Assembly: GCA_002333095.1 (NCBI GenBank)
Contig: DDBK01000145.1
Location: 736-5,854 of the forward strand
Direction: 5' to 3'
Source: Cellvibrionales bacterium UBA2034
Lineage (GTDB): Bacteria; Pseudomonadota; Gammaproteobacteria; Pseudomonadales; UBA7239
Length of the DNA stretch: 5,119 nt
Shown here: positions 1 through 5,119 of the stretch, one piece after another
Position numbering within the stretch: position 1 is the first letter of the stretch
Layout: each line of letters begins with the position of its first letter
The notes under the pieces: model-generated
What the model saw: only the letters and a program-made list of their open reading frames with translations
Told to the model about the DNA's origin: nothing
The model's database searches: none
Translations under genes and position numbers: made by a program

Positions 1-129
1 GGTATGAAAGATTCCAAAGTGATCGTTGCGATCAACAAGGACGAAGAAGCCCCGATCTTCCAGGTGGCTGATTACGGCCTGGTGGCGGATCTGTTCGTAG
101 CTCTGCCAGAACTGGAAAAAGCACTGTAA
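1..129 (+). CDS. etfA: Electron transfer flavoprotein alpha subunit, C-terminal end (partial)
   Basis: This is the last 42 codons of the ETF alpha subunit; the start lies left of the window. The reading frame is open from base 1 and ends in TAA at 127-129. The visible residues ([14 protein letters not shown], then [16 protein letters not shown] and a final PELEKAL) match the strongly conserved FAD-binding C-terminal domain of the family, in which this stretch helps hold the FAD of the alpha/beta heterodimer. Family knowledge: ETF collects electrons from acyl-CoA and other flavin dehydrogenases in the cytoplasm and passes them to ETF-ubiquinone oxidoreductase. etfB usually lies directly upstream, which cannot be checked here. 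The terminator that follows at once shows that etfA ends its transcription unit. Identity is very secure; only the N-terminal part is unseen. Confidence 0.96.
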   Translation, partial: GMKDSKVIVAINKDEEAPIFQVADYGLVADLFVALPELEKAL

Positions 130-144
130 TTTTTACCGTGCAAT

Positions 145-172
145 AAAAAGCCCGCCTTGTGCGGGCTTTTTT
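145..172 (+). terminator. Intrinsic terminator after etfA
   Basis: A perfect hairpin has the left arm AAAAAGCCCGC (145-155), the loop CTTGT (156-160) and the right arm GCGGGCTTTTT (161-171), so the GC core is followed by a run of six T. It starts 15 bases after the etfA stop codon. This is a textbook Rho-independent terminator. The A-run before the stem could also let it work on the other strand, but no gene reads into it from the right nearby. Confidence 0.95.
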
Positions 173-180
173 GTGGCTGC

Positions 181-209
181 TTGTTGCGGGGATAGGTGAG
201 TGGTACTGT
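181..209 (+). promoter_or_regulatory. Candidate extended -10 promoter for the FG-GAP gene
   Basis: A -35-like TTGTTG (181-186) lies 17 bases before a -10-like TACTGT (204-209). The -10 is preceded by TGG (201-203), the TGN of an extended -10. TACTGT keeps the most important -10 bases (T, A and the final T). Transcription would begin near 215-217, between the etfA terminator and the ATG at 239. A small inverted repeat, GTGGT (200-204) and ACCAC (213-217), overlaps the -10 and could be an operator or chance. This is inference from consensus matching only. Confidence 0.4.
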
Positions 210-222
210 TAAACCACAAACA

Positions 223-228
223 AAAAGG
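223..228 (+). promoter_or_regulatory. Ribosome binding site that favours the ATG at 239
   Basis: The purine-rich stretch AAAAAGGGATAA ends about 5 bases before the ATG at 239, and its AAGGGA core lies roughly 8-10 bases upstream. No comparable site precedes the in-frame GTG at 200. This supports the ATG as the start. Confidence 0.55.
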
Positions 229-238
229 GATAACGTCC

Positions 239-1867
239 ATGAGCTTGTCAGCTGCTCAAACATCTGTCCTTCTATCTTGCCTCCGTCATTTATTTGCCTG
301 TTGCGTGCTATTGGCAAGCGCGTTTTTGCCTTTGCCCGCTGTAGCTCAACCAGGCGGTTTTTGTGCTGTTTTTGGATGCCAGACAGACAGCGATCTGGAT
401 GGTGTGGGCTATGGCGATGTGGTACCTGCTGGATCTGGATGCTCTGCTGCAAATAGTTGCGGCACAGGAACAGTGCGGGTTGCAGGTTATTTTTATATTT
501 GGGGCATGGCATATTCATGGTACGGCAAACAGTTTGATAATTGTTCGGATGTATCCAATCCTACTCAAGCTGACAGCAATAATGATGGCATCGGTGATGT
601 GTGTGATCCAACATTTGATATCGATGCAGATGGCGATGGAATCCTGAATGCCGACGATAACTGTTGGCTGATTGTCAATGTTGATCAGCAAAATACTGAT
701 GGCGATGATCAGGGCAATATTTGCGATAGCGATGATGACGGCGACGGTATGCTGGATGTAAATGATCCATTTCCAATTAATAATTTATTGTTGCTACACC
801 AGTATGGCCAATATGATCGTGAACATTTTGGAACCAGTGTTGCCACGGCAGACATGAATAACGATGGCATAGTGGATGTGCTGATTGGTGCGCCCATGGC
901 GAATGTTGTATCGGAGGGGCAGCAGCTTAAAAAAGCGGGGGTTATCCGTATTATTTCCGGGCTGGATAACGCGCGATTGCCTGGCCTGGCTGGTTCAGCC
1001 ACCAACCAGTTTTTTGGCACAGCAATTGCCGTTGTAGATGACAGAAACAGTGATGGTGTGCCAGATATTGTGGTGGGTGAGCCATTGGCAGATCGCACTG
1101 TCACGCTCTCGGGTAAAACAAGAACGCTTAACGATACAGGCCGTGTGGCACTCTACTCCGGTAGCGATGGTGTGCAGCTGGAAATTCTTGCTGAAGGCAT
1201 AAATGCAGGAGATCAATTTGGCGCTGCAGTCGCTCTTGACGACGTGAATGGTGATACAGAAATAGATCTGATAGTGGGTTCACCATTGGCTGATTTTGTT
1301 GCAAAGGATAGTGGCAGCGTCACGGTATTCAGTGGTTTGGGCAATAGCGTCTTGTATCAGCGTCATGGCGATCAGGCCAGTGAACATTTTGGCGCGGCAA
1401 TAGCTGTTAATGACCTTTACCTGCTGGTAGGTGCGCCCCTGCGCGACGTAGGCTCCGCAAAAAATGCCGGGCAAGTGTCTGTCTTCATAAAAAACACAGG
1501 CAATGGAACTGCTGTGCTAACGTTGGAAGGCGATGCAAAAGGTGACAATCTGGGAGCTTCACTCAGCGCCTCGAATAGCGGCAACTGGGCAGTAGGTGTT
1601 CCATTCGCTGATGCAGCGGGTAAAGATGCCGGACGTGTGCTGGGATTTTCTGGCACAGATGCCACGCCTGTTGCCACAGTGGAAGGAAATGCTGCGGGTG
1701 AAAACCTGGGTAGTGCAATTGATTTGCAGGGCGATATCAATGCAGATGGTACAAATGATATTGCCATCGGTGCGGCGACGTTTGACCTGCGCCGGTTTAT
1801 TAACGGGAAACAACTATTACAAAAAGATGCAGGCAAGGTGGAGGTATTATCCGGGGCGGCTTTATAA
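239..1867 (+). CDS. Secreted FG-GAP / integrin-alpha-like repeat protein with thrombospondin type 3-like calcium loops
   Basis: This 542-residue protein has a likely signal peptide: Arg16, a hydrophobic core at about 18-32, and cleavage after PAVA (residue 36). Residues about 48-178 form an Asp-rich, Cys-containing region with loops such as DSDLDGVG, DSNNDGIGD, DADGDGILNADD and DDDGDGMLDVND, typical of thrombospondin type 3 repeats that bind calcium. Its eight cysteines (42, 47, 68, 74, 102, 122, 142, 162) suggest disulfides and export. Residues about 191-541 hold six FG-GAP repeats, beginning at HFGTS (196), FFGTA (258), QFGAA (326), HFGAA (383), NLGAS (437) and NLGSA (489). Repeats 1, 2, 3 and 6 keep a D-x-N/D-x-D-type calcium loop; 4 and 5 do not. 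FG-GAP repeats usually build a seven-bladed propeller in adhesion proteins. The protein is probably periplasmic or extracellular; its ligand is unknown. I see no anchor or sorting signal at the C-terminus. An in-frame GTG at 200 would add 13 residues but lies inside the likely promoter. The gene stands alone on its strand and its end overlaps the convergent gene. Confidence 0.88.
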   Translation: MSLSAAQTSVLLSCLRHLFACCVLLASAFLPLPAVAQPGGFCAVFGCQTDSDLDGVGYGDVVPAGSGCSAANSCGTGTVRVAGYFYIWGMAYSWYGKQFDNCSDVSNPTQADSNNDGIGDVCDPTFDIDADGDGILNADDNCWLIVNVDQQNTDGDDQGNICDSDDDGDGMLDVNDPFPINNLLLLHQYGQYDREHFGTSVATADMNNDGIVDVLIGAPMANVVSEGQQLKKAGVIRIISGLDNARLPGLAGSATNQFFGTAIAVVDDRNSDGVPDIVVGEPLADRTVTLSGKTRTLNDTGRVALYSGSDGVQLEILAEGINAGDQFGAAVALDDVNGDTEIDLIVGSPLADFVAKDSGSVTVFSGLGNSVLYQRHGDQASEHFGAAIAVNDLYLLVGAPLRDVGSAKNAGQVSVFIKNTGNGTAVLTLEGDAKGDNLGASLSASNSGNWAVGVPFADAAGKDAGRVLGFSGTDATPVATVEGNAAGENLGSAIDLQGDINADGTNDIAIGAATFDLRRFINGKQLLQKDAGKVEVLSGAAL

Positions 1868-1880
1868 CCAGGTGCCGCCC
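1854..1880. terminator. Inverted repeat at the convergent gene junction, possible two-way terminator
   Basis: GGGCGGC (1854-1860) pairs perfectly with GCCGCCC (1874-1880) around a 13-base loop that contains the stop codons of both converging genes (1862-1867). An outer pairing of AAGGTG (1835-1840) with CACCTT (1885-1890) could lengthen the structure. There is no T-run on either side, so it is not a classic intrinsic terminator. A role in ending or stabilising both messages is inference. Confidence 0.4.
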
Positions 1881-2533
1881 ATTTCACCTTCCACTTGTTG
1901 TGCCATCAGGGCCTGGTTCCATTCCACAATCATTTCAATTAACTGATGCGCCTGACGATCCAGGCTGGCCAGTTCCTGCTCGGTATTGCGTGCCCCGATA
2001 AAAATATCAATAGAACGCCCGCGCAGTGTGAGCGGATGCGTCGGGTAGTCCATTTTGTAGAGTTCCAGCTGCCAGCGTGTGTTGTTCACAATGGCACGGT
2101 ACAGGGCCAGTTTTGTTTGCAGTGTGTACACGCTGTAATCATTCAGTTCGCCCAATCCCGCCATATCAATTGACAGGATCAGTGCGCTTTTACAGGAGGA
2201 GCTCACAGCAATTGTGGCAGTCCGCCGCGTCTTGCAGATAATGGAGAGCCCGCCAAAACTCTGGCCGGGTGTTATCTGGTTGATGGCTGGGCCGCCAGTA
2301 TCCTCATCGGCATAAACCGCCAGTTGCCCCTTCAGCAAGAACGAATAACGTCGGCCGGCCTTGCCAGCAGTCAGCAGGGTTTCACCGCTGCTGAACTCCA
2401 TGAAGCATGCATTTTTCATCAGCACCGCCAGCTGCCTGGCATCATTAACGCGCACCTCGTTTACAAAGGTGATGCCGTTAATGAAGGCATTCGCCATGTC
2501 CTGGGGGTATGTATCAATTGGAATTGCTTTCAT
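1862..2533 (-). CDS. Stand-alone cyclic nucleotide-binding domain protein (Crp-like sensor fold, no DNA-binding domain seen)
   Basis: The protein has 223 residues from the ATG at 2533. Residues about 25-125 match a cyclic nucleotide-binding beta-roll. MEFSSGETLLTAGKAGRRYSF (45-65) is the usual entry strand and turn, LLKGQLAVY (66-74) is the conserved glycine strand pair, ITPGQSFGGLS (87-97) plus RRTATIAV (103-110) is the phosphate-binding cassette, and SALILSID (116-123) is the last strand. In the cassette the usual FGE is FGG (Gly95), while the phosphate-binding arginine position is kept (Arg104). Residues about 125-223 look helical, with a possible coiled coil near 183-213, and show no helix-turn-helix. 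It is therefore probably a cytoplasmic sensor or partner protein rather than a Crp/Fnr regulator; nothing shows which ligand it binds. Start choice is uncertain: a GTG at 2545 adds four residues, and AAGGA lies only 2 bases before the GTG but 14 before the ATG. The 3' end overlaps the FG-GAP gene by 6 bp; the membrane-protein gene diverges from its 5' side. Confidence 0.82.
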   Translation of the reverse strand: MKAIPIDTYPQDMANAFINGITFVNEVRVNDARQLAVLMKNACFMEFSSGETLLTAGKAGRRYSFLLKGQLAVYADEDTGGPAINQITPGQSFGGLSIICKTRRTATIAVSSSCKSALILSIDMAGLGELNDYSVYTLQTKLALYRAIVNNTRWQLELYKMDYPTHPLTLRGRSIDIFIGARNTEQELASLDRQAHQLIEMIVEWNQALMAQQVEGEMGGTWL

Positions 2534-2581
2534 GCCGGTCTGCACTGTCCTTGATGAGGTTCTACGGGCTTGTTGGTTTTG

Positions 2582-2607
2582 TGTGATAGCAGATGGAGGG
2601 TATCACA
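2582..2607. promoter_or_regulatory. Inverted repeat TGTGATA-N12-TATCACA between divergent genes
   Basis: TGTGATA (2582-2588) and TATCACA (2601-2607) are perfect inverted copies separated by 12 bases, in the space shared by the two divergent genes. Each half looks like a Crp half-site (TGTGA/TCACA), but in a Crp site the halves are 6 bases apart and here they are 16 apart, so it is not a standard Crp box. A T-run (2609-2614) follows, so a weak hairpin terminator is another reading. An operator for one or both genes is inference. Confidence 0.4.
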
Positions 2608-2617
2608 GTTTTTTGCG

Positions 2618-2623
2618 TACAAT
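2618..2623 (+). promoter_or_regulatory. Possible -10 box for the membrane-protein gene
   Basis: TACAAT matches the sigma-70 -10 consensus at five of six bases and lies 41 bases before the ATG at 2664. No good -35 is found 16-18 bases upstream (TGGAGG at 2594-2599 is poor). The inverted repeat at 2582-2607 covers the expected -35 area, which would suit a factor-controlled promoter. I could not place a convincing promoter for the opposite gene. Confidence 0.25.
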
Positions 2624-2663
2624 TAAGCCCTGCCAGCAGGCTTGCTTCAGGAATATGTCCTTC

Positions 2664-4409
2664 ATGTCCTCGTTACCTCCATCATGGGTTGAGCGCTACC
2701 TGCGCGTGTGGGGCGGCATCTATCTGTTGCTCGTCCTGCTACTGACGCTGGCGGCTATGTATACCCTGGCGGTGAGTGTCTGGCGCGGCCCGTGGCGCGA
2801 TATGTGGGAAGCGATGCCCTTTATCGAAGAGGCGGTAGAGGGGCGAGCGAGCTGGCTGGATTACTGGGAACAGTATGGTTTTTCACACCGGCCGCTGATA
2901 TCCCGATGGCTATGGGTGGCGGATGTGCGCTGGTTTTCAGCCAGCAATGCATTGTTGCTGACGGTGTCATTTCTGATGCAGTTGATGATCTGGTTCTGTG
3001 TGCGTGCAGTATTGCAGCGCGATAACACGTTTACGCCATACCAGCGTGGCATCGTATTAACGGGTGTCTTTTTTTGCTTGCTGAATATCACGCAAGTATT
3101 CAATTTCTTGCATACGTTTGATGTGCAGTGGTTTCTGGTGGCAGGATTTGTGGTGTTGTCGCTTGAGCGCATCCTCGCTAATGAGGAAAAGAATCCTGGC
3201 TGGCTGGTTGTTTCATGGTGCTGTGTCTTGATTGCCAGCCTGAATAACTTTTCAGCATTGGTCATGTGGCCGGTTGAAATACTATTGCTGGTAGCGCTAC
3301 GGTTTCCTGTCAAACAAACGGTAATTTTTTCTGGTGTCACCGTATTGTATTTTTTCTTGTATTTCTATCAGCTGGCACCTGGTGGCAACTCGTTATTGGC
3401 TGAAATCATGCAATTGTCCGGGTGGCAATGGGTGCAGGCCGCCATCAGTTTGTTGGTGGTTTTTCCTTTGTGGTATTTATCGAATCCCCTGTCATTCCAG
3501 CTGGCAACAGAGGGGCCGTTAAGTGCGCCATGGCCAGTAAGTTGGATGGCGCCCCTGTTGGCTACAGTACTACTCATGCCTGTGTTGTGGTGTTGGCTTC
3601 AGGGTGTGTTACAGAGAAAAAAATATTCTGCCCTTGCGTGGCTTGGACTATCTCTCATGCTGTACGGCTACGGTGTTGGCGTAGTAACGGCTATGGGGCG
3701 GGCTTTATTCTGGGAAAACGTATACGCGTTGCGCTACCAGAATATTGTGTTGCTATTCTGGACAGGTGTTGTGTTGTGGTTGGCTGCCAGCGTCCGTTGG
3801 CGCAGTGCAGGGCTGTTCATTGGTGCGCTGCTCCTGATGCTGGTATTCGGTTTGCGCGCCGGCTGGTATCACGATCTTTTGTTGCAGACCGGCAACCGTG
3901 CACGCGATGCGCATCTTGCACTGGCTACAGGATTGGAAAACCAGTTGTCTGCTATTCAGGCGACAGTGTCGCGCTCACATCTAGGTAAAGACAGTCAATA
4001 TACCTTGCAGCAGGAAGGCCAGTATTTGCGCAGTATCCATGCTGGCGCCTATGCAGATCCTGCGTGGCAAGTGCCGGAATTGGCGCTATTAAAATCAGCG
4101 CCGGTCTGCGGAACATCTGTAAAGGATTTTGATTTGCACGGCGATGACACTCGCTATGTGCGGATGTCGCTTGATTTTCCCGAACCTGTTACTTACAGCT
4201 TTATCGTATGGTTTGACGGGAGCGATGCAGCGCCGGGGCTGTTGATAGCCAGGCGCGCTGATACGTTCCTTGAGCGTCTGCAACAGACTCTGACTGGATT
4301 TACAGAATACGCAGGGTTTGCAAAACGGTTGCCGCAACAAAAACCGGATACTGTTTTTGCGCGGCAGGGTGACCAATGGTGCCGACTGGTTTTCCCGGAA
4401 CCAGATTAA
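2664..4409 (+). CDS. Polytopic inner-membrane protein of unknown function, GT-C glycosyltransferase-like
   Basis: The 581-residue protein has about 11-12 hydrophobic segments, near residues 15-37, 94-116, 128-147, 152-168, 180-196, 198-213, 217-235, 254-272, 293-312, 322-343, 357-376 and 381-398. A soluble tail of about 180 residues (400-581) follows. Between the first two segments lies a polar loop of about 55 residues with WRDMW (44-48), WLDYW (64-68) and SHRPLISRWLWVAD (74-87). A later loop has GRALFWENVYALRYQN (345-360). This layout, with acidic and His/Arg residues in the first outer loop, recalls GT-C fold lipid-linked sugar transferases and a group of uncharacterised bacterial membrane proteins; this is from memory, so no sugar or acceptor can be named. 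The tail has two cysteines (482, 573) that could pair if it faces the periplasm. Start: AGGA at 2649-2652 is 11 bases before this ATG but only 2 before the in-frame ATG at 2655, which would add three residues. It is divergent from the cyclic-nucleotide-domain gene and overlaps the next gene by 4 bp, tail to tail. Confidence 0.8.
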   Translation: MSSLPPSWVERYLRVWGGIYLLLVLLLTLAAMYTLAVSVWRGPWRDMWEAMPFIEEAVEGRASWLDYWEQYGFSHRPLISRWLWVADVRWFSASNALLLTVSFLMQLMIWFCVRAVLQRDNTFTPYQRGIVLTGVFFCLLNITQVFNFLHTFDVQWFLVAGFVVLSLERILANEEKNPGWLVVSWCCVLIASLNNFSALVMWPVEILLLVALRFPVKQTVIFSGVTVLYFFLYFYQLAPGGNSLLAEIMQLSGWQWVQAAISLLVVFPLWYLSNPLSFQLATEGPLSAPWPVSWMAPLLATVLLMPVLWCWLQGVLQRKKYSALAWLGLSLMLYGYGVGVVTAMGRALFWENVYALRYQNIVLLFWTGVVLWLAASVRWRSAGLFIGALLLMLVFGLRAGWYHDLLLQTGNRARDAHLALATGLENQLSAIQATVSRSHLGKDSQYTLQQEGQYLRSIHAGAYADPAWQVPELALLKSAPVCGTSVKDFDLHGDDTRYVRMSLDFPEPVTYSFIVWFDGSDAAPGLLIARRADTFLERLQQTLTGFTEYAGFAKRLPQQKPDTVFARQGDQWCRLVFPEPD

Positions 4410-4421
4410 CAATCCTTCCGG
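4395..4421. terminator. Inverted repeat at the second convergent junction, possible two-way terminator
   Basis: CCGGAA (4395-4400) pairs perfectly with TTCCGG (4416-4421) around a 15-base loop that holds both stop codons (4406-4409). The stem is short and has no T-run, so termination here is only a suggestion. Its position matches the inverted repeat at 1854-1880. Confidence 0.3.
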
Positions 4422-5119
4422 CAAATGTGCCTGGCTGCCAGATAACCGAATGTCATGGCAGGGCCAAGCGTGGAGCCCGGACCGGGGTAGGTAGGCAAGA
4501 TGGCGGCGCTGCAATTGCCTGTGGCGTACAGCCCATCAATTGCCGAACCATCTTCACGCAATACTTGTGCATGATCGTTAATGGCCAAGCCGCCTTGTGT
4601 GCCGAAATCGCCCGGATCCAGCCGCACAGCATAAAACGGTGACTGGTCCAGCGGCGCAAGGCACGGGTTGGGGGTGACAGAAGGGTCGCCGTAGTAGCGA
4701 TCGTATACTGAAGCGCCGCGCTGTAATTCCTGGTCCACGCCTGTTTTGGCAAAAACATTAAAACGCTCAACAGTGTCTGCCAGACCTGCTGGATCCACAC
4801 CGATTTTTCTTGCCAGATCTTCCAGTGTCGCTCCGCGCTGCATAAATTTCTCGCCGAGAAAATCTTTTGGCAGCGCCCAGTCTGGTTGCATTGTTTTGTT
4901 AAAAACCGGTCCCACGATATAGCGGGAGCGAAAACGGTTATCAAAAATCATCCAGGCAGGGTAGCAAGGATTCTGCTCAGTATGTCGTGCAAAGAATTCA
5001 CGTTGGTAAGCCATGTAGTTTTGTGATTCATTGCTGATGCGTCGGCCTTGCGGGTCAACCACCACACAACCGGGTAACGATTTCTCCATAATGCTTAATC
5101 GCGGTAACGGTTCACCGGG
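4406..5119 (-). CDS. kstD: 3-ketosteroid delta-1-dehydrogenase-like flavoprotein, C-terminal part (partial)
   Basis: The frame is open to the right edge, so the start lies beyond 5119; 237 residues are visible. The family is usually about 510-580 residues long, so the N-terminal Rossmann FAD-binding half is missing from view. Visible landmarks, counted from the edge: SLPGCVVVDPQGRR (14-27) with NES (30-32) and Tyr35, GTQGGLAI (173-180), VLREDGSAIDGLYATGN (186-202), and TYPGPGSTLGPAMTFGYLAARH (210-231, key residues Tyr211 and Gly215). In the Rhodococcus enzyme KstD1, the Tyr487 and Gly491 pair, which binds the 3-keto group, has this same Y-x-x-x-G spacing. Tyr35 may correspond to the catalytic Tyr318, but I have not aligned it. 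The family inserts the 1,2 double bond into ring A of 3-ketosteroids using FAD, a step in sterol and bile-acid breakdown. Other members of the fumarate-reductase-like flavoprotein family are the main alternative. The ATG at 5089 is internal, since the coding similarity continues upstream of it. No other steroid gene is visible in the window. Confidence 0.82.
   Translation of the reverse strand, partial: PGEPLPRLSIMEKSLPGCVVVDPQGRRISNESQNYMAYQREFFARHTEQNPCYPAWMIFDNRFRSRYIVGPVFNKTMQPDWALPKDFLGEKFMQRGATLEDLARKIGVDPAGLADTVERFNVFAKTGVDQELQRGASVYDRYYGDPSVTPNPCLAPLDQSPFYAVRLDPGDFGTQGGLAINDHAQVLREDGSAIDGLYATGNCSAAILPTYPGPGSTLGPAMTFGYLAARHICRKDC

Noticed and set aside
290..304. Possible lipoprotein signal (LFAC at residues 18-21) in the FG-GAP protein
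   Set aside because: Phe at the -2 position is a poor lipobox, and the hydrophobic core continues after the cysteine to an ordinary AVA cleavage site.
1417..1887. Open frame of 156 codons on the - strand inside the FG-GAP gene
   Set aside because: It is the antisense shadow of a gene with clear signal peptide and repeat structure; its translation has no recognisable domain.
2582..2607. Standard Crp binding site in the divergent region
   Set aside because: The half-sites match, but they are 16 bases apart instead of 6, so Crp would not bind both in the usual way.
2361..2663. In-frame extension of the membrane-protein reading frame upstream to 2361
   Set aside because: The extra 101 codons lie opposite the cyclic-nucleotide-domain gene and its promoter region. 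They do not resemble a protein domain, while the ATG at 2664 has a ribosome binding site and leads straight into the first membrane segment.
2861..3340. Open frame of 159 codons on the - strand opposite the membrane-protein gene
   Set aside because: It is the antisense of strongly hydrophobic coding sequence and shows no domain of its own.
3422..3988. Open frame of 188 codons on the + strand inside the membrane-protein gene
   Set aside because: It is an out-of-frame shadow; the overlapping frame has a continuous, regular pattern of membrane segments.
4453..4944. Open frame of 163 codons on the - strand overlapping the ketosteroid dehydrogenase
   Set aside because: It is a different frame from the one that carries the conserved GLYATGN and TYPGPG motifs.
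5087..5089. ATG at 5089 as the start of the ketosteroid dehydrogenase gene
   Set aside because: The frame is open to the window edge, and the family needs about 300 more N-terminal residues including the FAD-binding fold.

Overview
The window looks like chromosomal DNA of a free-living Gammaproteobacterium of moderate GC content. The evidence is the ETF alpha tail, a 3-ketosteroid dehydrogenase-like enzyme and the general codon style. A Cellvibrio-like relative is a guess from gene flavour, not something the sequence proves. I see no RNA gene, insertion sequence, CRISPR array, phage gene or attachment site.

Layout: (1) 1-129, the last 42 codons of etfA (electron transfer flavoprotein alpha subunit), closed by a strong intrinsic terminator at 145-172. 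(2) 239-1867, + strand, a secreted protein with thrombospondin-type-3-like Asp-rich calcium loops followed by six FG-GAP (integrin-alpha-like) repeats. (3) 1862-2533, - strand, a stand-alone cyclic-nucleotide-binding-domain protein with an altered binding cassette and no visible DNA-binding domain. (4) 2664-4409, + strand, a polytopic membrane protein of unknown function that resembles GT-C type glycosyltransferase-like proteins. (5) 4406-5119, - strand, the C-terminal part of a 3-ketosteroid delta-1-dehydrogenase-like flavoprotein that runs off the right edge.

None of the genes after etfA sits in an operon with its neighbour. Genes 2 and 3 converge and overlap by 6 bp. Genes 3 and 4 diverge from a promoter region of about 130 bp. 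Genes 4 and 5 converge and overlap by 4 bp. Each convergent junction lies in the loop of a short perfect inverted repeat that could act as a two-way terminator. The shared region between genes 3 and 4 carries a perfect 7-bp inverted repeat (TGTGATA/TATCACA).

I do not see a coherent multi-gene system. The most interesting items are the divergent pair of a degenerate cyclic-nucleotide sensor and an uncharacterised membrane protein, and the calcium-loop/beta-propeller secreted protein. A working link between any of these genes is speculation.
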